From NCBI GenBank assembly GCA_002388665.1, contig DGMY01000020.1:1-27772 (forward strand): a stretch of 27,772 nt of DNA, given 5' to 3'. Origin of the DNA: Opitutia bacterium UBA4506. GTDB taxonomy: Bacteria > Verrucomicrobiota > Verrucomicrobiia > Opitutales > Puniceicoccaceae. Positions 16,101 to 24,112 of the stretch are shown here, piece by piece. Made by a program: the position numbers and the translations under genes. Under the pieces are notes generated by a model that saw only the letters and a list, made by a program, of their open reading frames with translations, was not told where the DNA came from and ran no database searches. Each line of letters opens with the position of its first letter. Position 1 is the first letter of the stretch.

Positions 16101-19100
16101 GATTTTGCCCAGGAAACCCCTGCACGTGACCTCCGCGGCTATAGTGGACTTGGCGATTTTGGGCGGATGCGGGCGCCGAGCCGCTGCGTGCCCAATACCG
16201 CCGAAGATTGGCTAGTGAAATTCGCACGGCCTCTTCTTCGGAGATTTTGGTATAGGCGTTGGAATTTCTTAACGAGCTAATGGGAGAATAAATTAACCCC
16301 ATCACAATGTACGGGTTTGAAGTCAGCGTCGCTTGAAGCTTTGGGTCAGAGAGGGCAATTTCCAGCCATTCTTGAGTGACTTCGTAGTTTCCGGTGATGA
16401 ACGCTAGGCGAAAGCCGTAATGTAGATCCTGTATCTTCTCGGGCGAATAGCCGTCGAGAATTTTGTTAGCAAGCTCGACTGCCTCCTCCTTTCTGCCCGC
16501 TTCCATCACCATGTTTAGTTGAAACGATTGGAGGCGGGCTTCCCGATCAGGATCTTTATCCGTTCGGCGCTCGTTTATTTTGCTTATGGTTGCGATCGCC
16601 CGATTGATTGCTTCAGTATCTCCGCTGGCGGATTGCGCCCTGGCGGTTTGGTAGATTACATACTGAATCTCGTCGAGGACTATTGGGTCATCCGTGTTGC
16701 GGGCGAGGATCTCGAGAGCTGCTGCTTCGGCTAGGTCAAACTCGTGGAGAATGGCATATGCAACCATCTTCTCGTACTGGGGGTCGGCCCGGGTTTCGAG
16801 GATGGGTTCTAACCGTGCGAGGAATTCCCCAGGTGTTTCGTCCTTGATCGCGAGGGCGGCGAGATAGATCATCGCTGAGTCCTGCACCTGTTGGAAGGTA
16901 GGGCCCCCTGACGATGTCCTGTAGTGGGAGTGCCGGTTCTGATTGGGCGCCAGAATGGTGCGCATCGCCTTCTGTCTCGCTTGGTGAGATAAATTCAAGC
17001 GGCTACCTTGCATTGTATTTTGGACACTATTTGCGCCAGTCGGAGGGGAGGCGATGGGCAGCTGCGGAGGATCCTTCTCGAGTATGTTCCAGAAGATGGC
17101 CGCTGCACCTTCTTCGTCTTGTGCGGAAAGTAGCATCTCACCCAGGACCAATTGGGCTTGAACGTCGTCGTCTAGTTGACGGAGTGATCGGCCAAAAACT
17201 TGTATGATCTCGGAAGCGTTCTCAGGATTGGCTTCCACAACGGACTGGAGGGATCCGAGGTTTTTCAGGAAGATGTCTTGGTGAATTTTTATCCAGGTAA
17301 AGGCATCCTCATTCTTCCTGGCAGCGAGGAGAGCATTGAGATGGGCGAAAATATTCTCGTCACTGGGATCGAGGTTGGCGAGTTGTTTCGTGAACTGTGC
17401 TACTTCTTCATTATCGTTCTCCGTCCGCGCGAGGTTAATGATTTGGCTCAGGATGACGGTGTCGTTCGGGCGTGAGACGAGGGCCTCGATTAGGTTGTCC
17501 CGTGCTGCAGTATAGTCGCCAACAGTCTCATAGATCGACGCGAGAAAGAGAGCGTAACGGTATCCGTCCTCCTCCGACATTCGTTTCTGCTCGAATCCGC
17601 GGATCAGGTCGTTGAACTGGCCGACCTGTAATGCCAGATTGGTGAGCTTCGGCAGGGATTGTAGGCGTTCCTCAACCGTTTCTGCTTCCTGGAATAACTT
17701 TTGTGCTTCGTTGTAGGCTTCCTGTGAATATCCGTACGCTGAAAGGTATTCGATCAGTTGCAGCCGAATTGGAGCGGAATCGTCGGCTAGGCGAATCCCC
17801 GTGCGGAGGGTTTCAATGGCTTGTTCTACCTGTCCTTCTCCCTGGTAGATGTTGGCGAGGAACAACTGCGCCTCGACCTTGGATGGATTGAGAGCCACCC
17901 GTTCTTCCGCTGTCGCAATTGCCGCCTCAAATTGCTCGGCCTCTAGTTGAATCGAGGCGATCTGTTGGAGCCATTCATCAGCGCGTTTGGGGTCGGCCGA
18001 TTGGAGAGTGCGGAGGGCTGCGATGGCTTCGTCATATTGAGCTGCCTCGGAATAGTAGCTGAAAATGATTTCGTTGAGAGGGACTGAATCGGGGAAACGA
18101 ACGTTGATCTCCGTGATTGATTGTTGAGCAATTTCGGCATCTCGGAGGGAGCTGGCGATGAGGAGGAGGAGACCGATGTCGTTTTCGGACAGCGTTTCGC
18201 TGCCTAGGCTTTCACTCAATTCGTTGAGTGTATCTTCGATCTGCTCGGCGGCGGTAAGTGCGCGGAGATGTCGTTGGTCGATTGTTTTCCGGAAAAATTG
18301 GTTGGGAGCATTCTCGCTCAGTGCGGGATAGAGGTCGACTGCCTCTTCCCATCGTTCTTCCTGTGCGAGCACCTCCCATTTGAGGGAGAGGAGGTCGAAG
18401 GATGTCGGTTCGAGTTCAAGGCCCTCCTCGACTGCTAAGAGAGACCCTTCAAGGTTTTCGTAGCGCTTGCGCAGTTGAGCGAGTCGAAGAAAGCGGTCGG
18501 CCGTTTGTTGTTCCGGTTCGGCGACAATTCCATCCAGGACGATTTGCCCCTCCTCGGGTTGGTCGAGAAAGAAAAGCCAGTCGGCCCATTGTTCTCGGAT
18601 GTCAATCGAGTCGGGGTCTAGCGCAGATGCACGGGCATAGGCTTCGAGTGATTCGGATTCAAGGTAGTGGCTGCGCAGGATCTCGGCCAGATGAAGAACG
18701 GCGGAAGCGGAGGCGGAGGACTCAGGTGCGGTAGCGTTCCAATATTGGAGAGCAAGGGCCCGGTCTTCTTTACTGTCGGTGTCGGTGTATAGGTTCCAAT
18801 AGGCGTCTCCCAGTTTCTCGGCAATCAGTGCATTGTCTGGATTTGCAGTCGCCAAGGGCCTGAGAACTTCTACTGCGCTCGCGGGTTGATCTGATTGGAC
18901 GAGTCGTTCGGCCAGCAGAATCTTCAGGTTGATCTGATTGGGTGACCAGGATGCGGCCTTGCGGATCCAGTCTGTTCCTTCGGATGTTCGTCCCAGTTCG
19001 TCCATTACTTTGGCGAGAAGTAGTGCCGTCTCTGTGTCGGAACCCCGTTCTTCCAGATAGCCTTCGTAATGCTCAGCCAAGCCGGGGAGGTCTTCTTGCT

Positions 19101-19923
19101 TTCGGTACACCTGCTCGACGCGAGTGCGGAGTTCTTTCTGCAGCCAACTGGTACCCGAGGTTTGGGAAAGAGCAGTCCGGTAGATCGTTAGTGCTTCATC
19201 GAAGTCTCCGTTGTTTTCCTTTAGGCGGGCGATTCGAATCTGAATGCGAACCACTTGGTAGGGATCATCTTTGGAGAGTTCCGTCAGCTTTGCGTAGATG
19301 CTTTGGGCGGTCTCGTAATCTTGGTTCCTGGCGAACGCTTCGGCTGCTTCTTCCAGTAGAAAAGAGTCCGCGAGTGGATGTGCGGAAATGAGTTCCCATG
19401 TTTGATTGGCACTCTCGGTTTGGAAATCGCGTTCTTGGGTGAGTGCGAGTTGGCGGAGGAGCTCAATCTGTTGCGGGTCGTCGGTAGCCTCCGGGTCGTA
19501 GCCCGCTTCGAGAATTGCGATCGCTTCGTCAAATTCGCCGGAATTGGCGAGCAGTCCTCCCAATGCAATGCGGGTACGGGTTTGGTCGGGGGCGGCTCCA
19601 AGGGCCAGGGTGAACCAGCGTTCCGCGGCAACAGAGTCACCTGCGTCTTCCGCGAGTAGACCAGAGAGAGTGGCCCATCCCGCGCGCTCGGCATCGTTCG
19701 GCGCACTTTCGAATCGTTCAGCCCAGCGGGTTTTCAAGGATTCAGTGCCGGGGCCGGTTTGGAAATACGCGACGACTCGATCGAAGGCAGGGCCCGGTTC
19801 GGGGCGGCGTACGAGGACTTGTTCGTAGCGAGTGACCGAGACAGGGACCTCATCGCTCCTTCCAGGAGTCGTGAGGGTGAGAGACGAGAGGAGTATGAGA
19901 AGAGGCCTCAGAGGGAATTTCAT
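10126..19923 (-). CDS. Giant exported TPR/helical-repeat protein of a MoxR-VWA operon (3265 residues)
   Basis: The N-terminus MKFPLRPLLILLSSLTLTT is a signal peptide, so the protein is probably periplasmic. From about residue 80 to 2000 it is a near-continuous TPR/alpha-solenoid (for example LGGLLANSGEFDEAIAILEAG). Three Gln/Asn/Arg-rich insertions interrupt it near residues 998, 1261 and 1744. Two beta-rich modules at about 2015-2255 and 2630-2875 share a LSGW core and may be carbohydrate-binding-like jelly-rolls; the fold assignment is tentative. Helical repeats fill the rest to a charged C-terminus. No catalytic motif is visible and there is no membrane helix after the signal. The ATG overlaps the stop of the VWA gene by 4 bp (ATGA), so it is translationally coupled as the last operon gene. 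By position it corresponds to the TPR proteins (BatC/BatE-like) of Bat operons, which are far shorter. A scaffold or client-binding role is inference. Confidence 0.88.
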   Translation of the reverse strand: MKFPLRPLLILLSSLTLTTPGRSDEVPVSVTRYEQVLVRRPEPGPAFDRVVAYFQTGPGTESLKTRWAERFESAPNDAERAGWATLSGLLAEDAGDSVAAERWFTLALGAAPDQTRTRIALGGLLANSGEFDEAIAILEAGYDPEATDDPQQIELLRQLALTQERDFQTESANQTWELISAHPLADSFLLEEAAEAFARNQDYETAQSIYAKLTELSKDDPYQVVRIQIRIARLKENNGDFDEALTIYRTALSQTSGTSWLQKELRTRVEQVYRKQEDLPGLAEHYEGYLEERGSDTETALLLAKVMDELGRTSEGTDWIRKAASWSPNQINLKILLAERLVQSDQPASAVEVLRPLATANPDNALIAEKLGDAYWNLYTDTDSKEDRALALQYWNATAPESSASASAVLHLAEILRSHYLESESLEAYARASALDPDSIDIREQWADWLFFLDQPEEGQIVLDGIVAEPEQQTADRFLRLAQLRKRYENLEGSLLAVEEGLELEPTSFDLLSLKWEVLAQEERWEEAVDLYPALSENAPNQFFRKTIDQRHLRALTAAEQIEDTLNELSESLGSETLSENDIGLLLLIASSLRDAEIAQQSITEINVRFPDSVPLNEIIFSYYSEAAQYDEAIAALRTLQSADPKRADEWLQQIASIQLEAEQFEAAIATAEERVALNPSKVEAQLFLANIYQGEGQVEQAIETLRTGIRLADDSAPIRLQLIEYLSAYGYSQEAYNEAQKLFQEAETVEERLQSLPKLTNLALQVGQFNDLIRGFEQKRMSEEDGYRYALFLASIYETVGDYTAARDNLIEALVSRPNDTVILSQIINLARTENDNEEVAQFTKQLANLDPSDENIFAHLNALLAARKNEDAFTWIKIHQDIFLKNLGSLQSVVEANPENASEIIQVFGRSLRQLDDDVQAQLVLGEMLLSAQDEEGAAAIFWNILEKDPPQLPIASPPTGANSVQNTMQGSRLNLSHQARQKAMRTILAPNQNRHSHYRTSSGGPTFQQVQDSAMIYLAALAIKDETPGEFLARLEPILETRADPQYEKMVAYAILHEFDLAEAAALEILARNTDDPIVLDEIQYVIYQTARAQSASGDTEAINRAIATISKINERRTDKDPDREARLQSFQLNMVMEAGRKEEAVELANKILDGYSPEKIQDLHYGFRLAFITGNYEVTQEWLEIALSDPKLQATLTSNPYIVMGLIYSPISSLRNSNAYTKISEEEAVRISLANLRRYWARSGSAPASAQNRQVHYSRGGHVQGFPGQNRWISSYEVHMIRQVAQNLSPSPEAMKEFTQGISAAAEELEGERQIEAYLTLALIYHNSNAKEKAAEIASKLVASYPEDSELQTIAAISLLESEQYEDVLELLSTIRPTTLPEEKNLWMIEIKALSALKRDDDAKNLAREFLKKNRINTSDYAIRNTLNQAGINLNDVSPPRPKRPSNVAASLRSGDWQQINLVLQQMREYKNQGKTEEAQGIAERILSRDPGGVQQNNLQHIRDSALDIYINDDEATETAIGILNTQLEAAPDSAFLHFRIAELSIKRKSRKKSFTPYEPHVEAVIALRPNDSELLSLLANKLMQAQDYDQATEIYSIILKNDPSRVARNSHDLVRAFIKSDQIDSLGELIEDPVFIRKLTSGGNSWALSNLIQQIAQNLENEKKIEEALYYRKQGLPHMPWDQRFNQIGPIIDLSILLDQVEEAQALLWEELFEESTESEAEAHSFGFNTQRTLQQQNWFNSANYRGSTFSVRGVEILDRIDQLELNEKVLNWLANDRPVSLKDQDAALIEILIRLNQNDATVVEFINDPETKTALSNLQNNHHSPLVNFTIAERLETLEGVRAEAFQFYDTQVVSPQFNNPNLAQNSHHLIILVRGAVAMSSLAESEAEKQRAVEIMEKSLILAQGTFKTNRNNTLARNTTVELLLTADQLALLDDAEWQEWLEQIRSTQNWGSHAQTTADFLETIIDFERPKRIYPGRIFSGKPLPMLALPENEKSRRANLLLGFAPSTDGQEPPLQISLTPGPSVAPVQISSELFTPEFAKEVLSDGFGYVRFSREGSSKSETTASDWKPVSLAPNLLPHPNPASAPSAGGPRSKEGWESLPTNNLDLVHFPSSEPIQSGTHVKPSQSNRNSEFYSTPIPIEGQPDLLLSGWFTGTDQWQDSGYFSIGLVFLNKNKGKIRTYNFSGDIPFEEIWSNPAILYTTKGSARKGRYIYPDDAHFVQLEIRAEAGMTFGGISLHKLPVSIELERIDAREIVYSARKAIEKDDADTAGSLFLEALQTDPQRAIQYWNSNSDEWTSGISRSSSFPDILAFLALPEVHREDSFRYRNRHIRNSSELLSVAETALQYPNLIPSQELIATLLSEKTCLSNFQVELLYLQARAAGFIQGAPEKDKNTALSVLGIPETDSSSPYKPSATQWETAMLCIDQLDLLPTVLVSIENPNSFSNGSVMSLMALAWIQAESSPNKALETLEIISQLSKLSGNEKKITLLIIARMAATSSGIEDAKEGLTLLSKISGQSLHEVAKYRFNALQGIVDSQEAPTPALLEAVKEAKMEWILSDPSRNTSTFREILAKTIDQQDFATALQLMDAIENIPSFGSSGILYQHLFPRVAEPDTADAWAIPLPGPVAEDGTREILVRFHPDNNFPPQFYLAGSAHTLSEPVYDSIAGLEEVAIRFGEFPNDMKTLATTTPSSGYPMTAKVEMPSNGFLRAVALINGEEIAGPVIPVFSGIQVPFEVEGQVWTDSSLLPPAAHDFTPISKSRRIHPDISEVDPLQYDFILSGWADSSKSSPYIRLYPRYSHYDRVASTSFKIRPGEYSLITAFIPGEAGPNGLGPLKSIDLRIPRDVSIADFGLLAVDRSQSAYLQWLREVRNLHAEINQGLEVNTEKLVETAFVEPYGAAAYLLPPVIKALVEAESDALAIEYLQAIDPRDASPFQQNVFYYSSLRRALQEIIESPEIPDDIRWEAALTRLRIPEQNTRNRIAPLYTAAGENPIRLQVARDSLKNWLMGTGSPSYLADQHFREAAENFHTSSWSAQNPLTDILLHDYDAEIDALVRQRFEDIDFDLSENPGQELSLVTLLIDPTNPADLETLQTLVNDTLEMNTSWYKRSLFICVGARNLTSQGAPPEVVEPMLLQTLEAFLEEDPLSNQYDPPRAPILIAASLLNINSSPPLPVMTNTAQWIIDSCENSRTRDNVLVSEPSFQLIDFLGESGQIELRNELINAIREKASDSRRKKRLEERYPQSEVPLSTEEE

Positions 19924-22442
19924 GATTGGCGTTGGGGAATTCGTTTTAATGCGACATCAAAAAGGTAAATCAGGAGGGTGGCAGCGAGGAGCCATGGCCA
20001 CAATTCGAGTTCGGCCTGCACGGATCGATCCTCTTCGAAAAGATCCTCGGGAGTAGGATCGAACTTTCCACCCGTGGCTTCTGCGAGTTGTCGAAGTGCA
20101 TCGGGGTCGGGTGGGTCTAAACGGTATTCTTGGGGGTAGCCGACGTCATACAGCAGTGTGCGATTCGCAAAGGTCTGGCCATCGCGCTCGAGAATCAGGC
20201 GAATAAAGTGAGTGCCCGCCTCTGCCGGCCAATCCGTGACCATCGTTCCAGGAGCCTCGGATCGCAGTGAGATTTCCTCGGTCTCTCCGGAGGGAAGGAG
20301 CAGGTGAATGGTGGCTACTGCGTCGGATATAGACTCCCCGGAGCGCCCGACGGCTTCGGCTCTCAGAAAGAGGCGATCTCCCCGTTGCTCAATCTCGATT
20401 GGGATGGAACCGAGGTCGGCTTCGCGTTCCAGGTGGCGGAAGATGCCCGCCCAGAACTTGCCGAAGGAGGGCCACCGGAGCCAGTCGATGGCCCATCGGT
20501 TTCGAGCATCTGAGGTGAATGCCCCGGTCTTTCCCAAACCAAAACGCCAAGTTGCCAGGAGCGGTTCGCCCGTTTCTGTGATGAGCCATAGATCGGCAGT
20601 AGCTTTGGGTTCAGTAGAGACGAATCCCAGGAGGAAGGGGGCGGTCGAAAAATTGATTTCGTCCAGAAAGTCGGCAGAGCGTGTTGGGACGGGTAGAAAG
20701 GGTTGTTCCTGTATCGCGGAGCGGGAGGCGGTAATCGTTTCTCGGGCGAAAATTTGAACAATCTTCCGCGGGTCCACGGTGAAGTGGAACCGTCCGTTGC
20801 CCCATCGAGCTATTTGTTCGAGGAGTGCGCTGTCAGCGCCGTTTCCGACAGCCACTGTGCTGACGGTGATGCCTTCGCGGGCCATGGCTGTGGTCTGTTC
20901 GTAGAAGGGTCCTGGGGTGGACTGGCCATCGGTGAGAAGGATGATGTGCTTGAGCTTCGCTGGGCTGGTTGTGAGAGCCCGGTGGGCGAGGTCGAGTCCG
21001 GGGGAAATATTGGTCCCGCCACTGGAGGTGAGTTGGCGAATTTTCTGGATGATCGAGGAGGCCATCGAGGCGCTTTGTAGATTGCTTACCCAAAATGCTT
21101 GAGAATCAAAAGCGACGACTCCCCCGTAGTCCTTCTGCGACAGGAGTTTCACCGTGGCCTCGGATGCCGATTTTACCATCTCGATCTTTTCGCCATTCAT
21201 GCTACCGCTGCGATCGATAACAAGAATGACCGCGAGGGAGGGGGTCTCTTTGTCTTTCTCGTAATCCGACTTCACTGGCAAAATCTCGTCGATCGGGGTG
21301 TCAAAATATCCCCCGAGTCCGAAGGAGTTCTCTCCGCCGATCATGAGGAAGCCGCCTCCAAAGTCGCTGACGTACCGGCGAAGCAGTGACAATTGTTCTA
21401 CGGAGGGATCGGTGGCGGGGACGTTGTCGAAAACAACGAGACTAAATGACTCCAGTGCGGCCATCGATTCGGGGATGCCCGTTGGGGGACGGATGTCGAG
21501 TCGAAAGCCTTCCTGCCGGAGTGCGCGGGATAGATAGCGCAACGTGTCTGGCTTGTCGGAAATGAGGAGGATGCGAGATTCGTCTCCGGTCCGAATGTGG
21601 GCCGTGAGCTCATTGTTATCTGCGAAGGTATCCATCTCCTGCGATGCGCGGATGGCAGCAGTGATTGCCGCCACTCCTTCTTGGCTGGCCTTCTCCGTGA
21701 ACGTAAACGAGTTGACGCCGGTTTTGAGCTGGACTTCGCGTTCGCCGCTTAGCGCCCCGTTTCGGTAGATCTCGAGGTTGGCAGAGGTCTCGCGGTTGGC
21801 GATAACTTCCACTTCGACCGGAAAGGGTTCGTTTGGGTTTGCCTCTGAAGGAGCTTGTATCGAGCGAACTAATACTTCGGGTTGATCCGCTGGAGTCGCC
21901 GGTATGGTGTGGATTCGTACTCCGCGATCAGCGTATTCCTCTCCGAGGTCAGCGAGAGAATCTCCTTCGTTGTGGCCGTCGCTGATGAGGACAAGGGTCG
22001 GTGCGGATCCGGAAGGAATGGTCGCTTCGGCGAAATTGAGTGCGTTTTCGATTCGTGTCCGGGAAGGCTGGATTGGTCCCGCCAGTGGTGGTGACTGGTC
22101 TTCTTGGAAATCGGCGCTGACGGCTTCTCCTCCAAAAATGACGAGTGATCGATCAGTGGGTCCGGGGAAGTTTTGATAGTCCGGAACTTTCTGTAGAGCT
22201 TCGTCTCCCAAGCTGTCGCTGGCGTCGACTACGAAGACTACGTGAGATCGAAACTGTTCGAGAAGGAGCCTGGGGTCCGAGAGCGCGCCAACTAATAATA
22301 GAAACAATAGGATGCGTATTCCTGTGGAGACCGCTCTTCGCTGACCAGTGAAGTCAGAAAGTGAATTTCGCTGCCACCAGTAGAACAAAAAGGCTAGTGG
22401 GATGAGGACAAACGCCCATGGGTAGAGGAAGGTTAGGCTCAT
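19920..22442 (-). CDS. Membrane protein with two VWA-type regions and a GATase-like segment
   Basis: This 840-residue protein has two N-terminal membrane helices (about 5-23 and 40-57) and one near the C-terminus (about 812-832), so most of it should lie in the periplasm. A first VWA-like region has the metal site VVDASDSL at 72-78. A segment around 287-395 (ILLISDKPDTL to GGGFLMIGGENSFGLGGY) resembles the class I glutamine-amidotransferase fold but has no catalytic Cys that I can see. A second, complete VWA has VIDRSGSM near residue 409, then TSSGGTNISPGL and LLTDGQS. This domain order is known from planctomycete and verrucomicrobial MoxR clusters. I chose ATG 22442 because it gives the membrane helix directly and forms an ATGA overlap with the preceding gene; the 15 extra residues of the longer frame lie inside that gene. 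It is translationally coupled to the giant gene. Confidence 0.9.
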   Translation of the reverse strand: MSLTFLYPWAFVLIPLAFLFYWWQRNSLSDFTGQRRAVSTGIRILLFLLLVGALSDPRLLLEQFRSHVVFVVDASDSLGDEALQKVPDYQNFPGPTDRSLVIFGGEAVSADFQEDQSPPLAGPIQPSRTRIENALNFAEATIPSGSAPTLVLISDGHNEGDSLADLGEEYADRGVRIHTIPATPADQPEVLVRSIQAPSEANPNEPFPVEVEVIANRETSANLEIYRNGALSGEREVQLKTGVNSFTFTEKASQEGVAAITAAIRASQEMDTFADNNELTAHIRTGDESRILLISDKPDTLRYLSRALRQEGFRLDIRPPTGIPESMAALESFSLVVFDNVPATDPSVEQLSLLRRYVSDFGGGFLMIGGENSFGLGGYFDTPIDEILPVKSDYEKDKETPSLAVILVIDRSGSMNGEKIEMVKSASEATVKLLSQKDYGGVVAFDSQAFWVSNLQSASMASSIIQKIRQLTSSGGTNISPGLDLAHRALTTSPAKLKHIILLTDGQSTPGPFYEQTTAMAREGITVSTVAVGNGADSALLEQIARWGNGRFHFTVDPRKIVQIFARETITASRSAIQEQPFLPVPTRSADFLDEINFSTAPFLLGFVSTEPKATADLWLITETGEPLLATWRFGLGKTGAFTSDARNRWAIDWLRWPSFGKFWAGIFRHLEREADLGSIPIEIEQRGDRLFLRAEAVGRSGESISDAVATIHLLLPSGETEEISLRSEAPGTMVTDWPAEAGTHFIRLILERDGQTFANRTLLYDVGYPQEYRLDPPDPDALRQLAEATGGKFDPTPEDLFEEDRSVQAELELWPWLLAATLLIYLFDVALKRIPQRQS

Positions 22443-24112
22443 TCTGTAATCCTCTTGTGAAAGAGCGGCCATTCGAGAAGGGTCCACGCGATGGCGATCA
22501 GTAGCAACCAGGTGCGGATGGAGAAATACGAGAACACCCCTGCTCTTGGTGGTGATCCTTCGGCACTCTCGCCGATCTGGAATCGATCGACATGGGCTTC
22601 GAGGCGGGACTCGGTCTCCCCAGGAAGGGATGCGGAGTCAGACACAATTGAAAGCGACAGGGAGCTGATCACGTTGCCGATGAAAATCGGAAAGACGGTG
22701 CGATAGACCAAGTCGGATTGACCGAGACCAAATGCGGTAGCCAGCCAGCGTTGGGATCCGTCCCAGTCCCCAAATAAGATGGGTGACTCGAAACTGGAGG
22801 CAAATGTTGTGGCGGCTGGCGGAGGCACGTATCGAGCGAGTTCGGAGAAGGAGACTTGATCGAAGCTGACGTGGCGCAAAAGGTCCGACTCCTCATCCCA
22901 TTCCGTGATCAGATTCTCGTCCGTGGTTCCGGGTTGCCGTACGCCCCAGAGGCCTTCGCCTTCCGGTTGGATGAGGAGCATCGCTTGCGGCCTGAAGCTC
23001 GGTGGAGGTGAAACTTGATGGAATATGTAGAGACCGTCGCTGGGGTTCTCAGGAAGTGCCTCGGGGGAGATGCGAGAGGCGTCGACAAAATCGAGTGATG
23101 TTAGGGCTGCTTCGAGGAAGGGGTGGGGCGGCGCGACGAGATAGACGGGTAGCGATGTGATGGCATCGATTGAGAGGGAAGCTTGGTCATCCAGGGGGAA
23201 GGAATCCGGTAGGTCGCTTTGGATGGACGCTTGAATCGTAGCCGAGCCTTTCGATGGGATCCGCCAGAATTTTTCCATCTTGCCTCCTTCGTCAAAGCTG
23301 AGAGGGAGGAGGTCGGTGAGTTGCCCATTGACTCGTAGTTCGAGTCGAGGGGACTCGCCCTCAGTCGGGGTGGCTGATTGCGTGAGATGCGCCTGAATTA
23401 GGATCACTTCAGGGTCGAGTCGGGACCGTCGAGCTGAGAATGAAACCAGGCCATAGTTTTGAACTTCCGGAGGAGGTAAAGTAATCAGCTCCATGAACAC
23501 CTCGGAAGAAGGCTTGGTGGCTTCGGAGATGACTCCATCGCTCAGAATTACAATCTGAGCGTTCTCACGTGGCAGGGCCAGGTTTTCCGCTAAATCGACC
23601 GCTGGGGTAAGGTTGCCGGGGCTATTGGTCGGAGCTAGTGTAGAGATCGCTTCCAGGAGGAGATGTCGATTCCCTGTCCATCGCTGGAGGATTGCGGGGG
23701 ATTTTCCTGCCCCGATGACCATGACCTCGTCCGACGGGCGAAGGTTCTTTACCCGCTCATTCAAGATGCTGCGTGCAGCCTCGATGGGCGCAGTCTTTCC
23801 GCTGCCAGCTCCCATTGATGCGCTCGTATCTACAATGAAAATGGTCGTCTGGGGCTGAGCGTTTTCCCAGGGAAGGAGGGGGCGGGCAAGAAGGAAGATG
23901 AGTAGGAAGAGAAACGCGAGTTGGAGAAGGAGGGAGATAAACCTCCTAAGTTTCCGCCAGAGAGGAGAAGAGCGGAGTTGCGGTTGGATTTGTTCCCAAA
24001 ATAGAAGAGTACTAACCGCCTTCTTGCGGGGCAGGGTCCGTATCAAATAAAGGAGGACAACAGGAATTGCCAGGAGTGAAAGAACCCATGCGAGCGGCCA
24101 AAGAAAACTCAT
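22439..24112 (-). CDS. BatA-like VWA membrane protein
   Basis: This 557-residue protein has the BatA N-terminal domain: two membrane helices (about 3-24 and 56-80) linked by a basic stretch, LRTLPRKKAVSTLLFWEQ-like in character. The VWA domain starts near residue 88 with an intact metal site VDTSASM (D95, S97, S99), and SDGVISEA marks the later acidic position. A beta-rich periplasmic region follows. A last membrane helix (about 530-550) precedes the short cytoplasmic tail FHKRITE. In Bat systems, VWA membrane proteins partner MoxR ATPases and affect envelope integrity or stress tolerance. ATG 24112 was chosen because it overlaps the DUF58 stop as ATGA; the in-frame codon at 24172 lies within the upstream gene and lacks family-like sequence. 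Its own stop overlaps the next start in the same manner. Confidence 0.9.
   Translation of the reverse strand: MSFLWPLAWVLSLLAIPVVLLYLIRTLPRKKAVSTLLFWEQIQPQLRSSPLWRKLRRFISLLLQLAFLFLLIFLLARPLLPWENAQPQTTIFIVDTSASMGAGSGKTAPIEAARSILNERVKNLRPSDEVMVIGAGKSPAILQRWTGNRHLLLEAISTLAPTNSPGNLTPAVDLAENLALPRENAQIVILSDGVISEATKPSSEVFMELITLPPPEVQNYGLVSFSARRSRLDPEVILIQAHLTQSATPTEGESPRLELRVNGQLTDLLPLSFDEGGKMEKFWRIPSKGSATIQASIQSDLPDSFPLDDQASLSIDAITSLPVYLVAPPHPFLEAALTSLDFVDASRISPEALPENPSDGLYIFHQVSPPPSFRPQAMLLIQPEGEGLWGVRQPGTTDENLITEWDEESDLLRHVSFDQVSFSELARYVPPPAATTFASSFESPILFGDWDGSQRWLATAFGLGQSDLVYRTVFPIFIGNVISSLSLSIVSDSASLPGETESRLEAHVDRFQIGESAEGSPPRAGVFSYFSIRTWLLLIAIAWTLLEWPLFHKRITE

Noticed and set aside
9997..19923. 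Many plus-strand open frames of 60-160 codons opposite the giant gene
   Set aside because: They are antisense shadows with biased composition and no start signals or domains.
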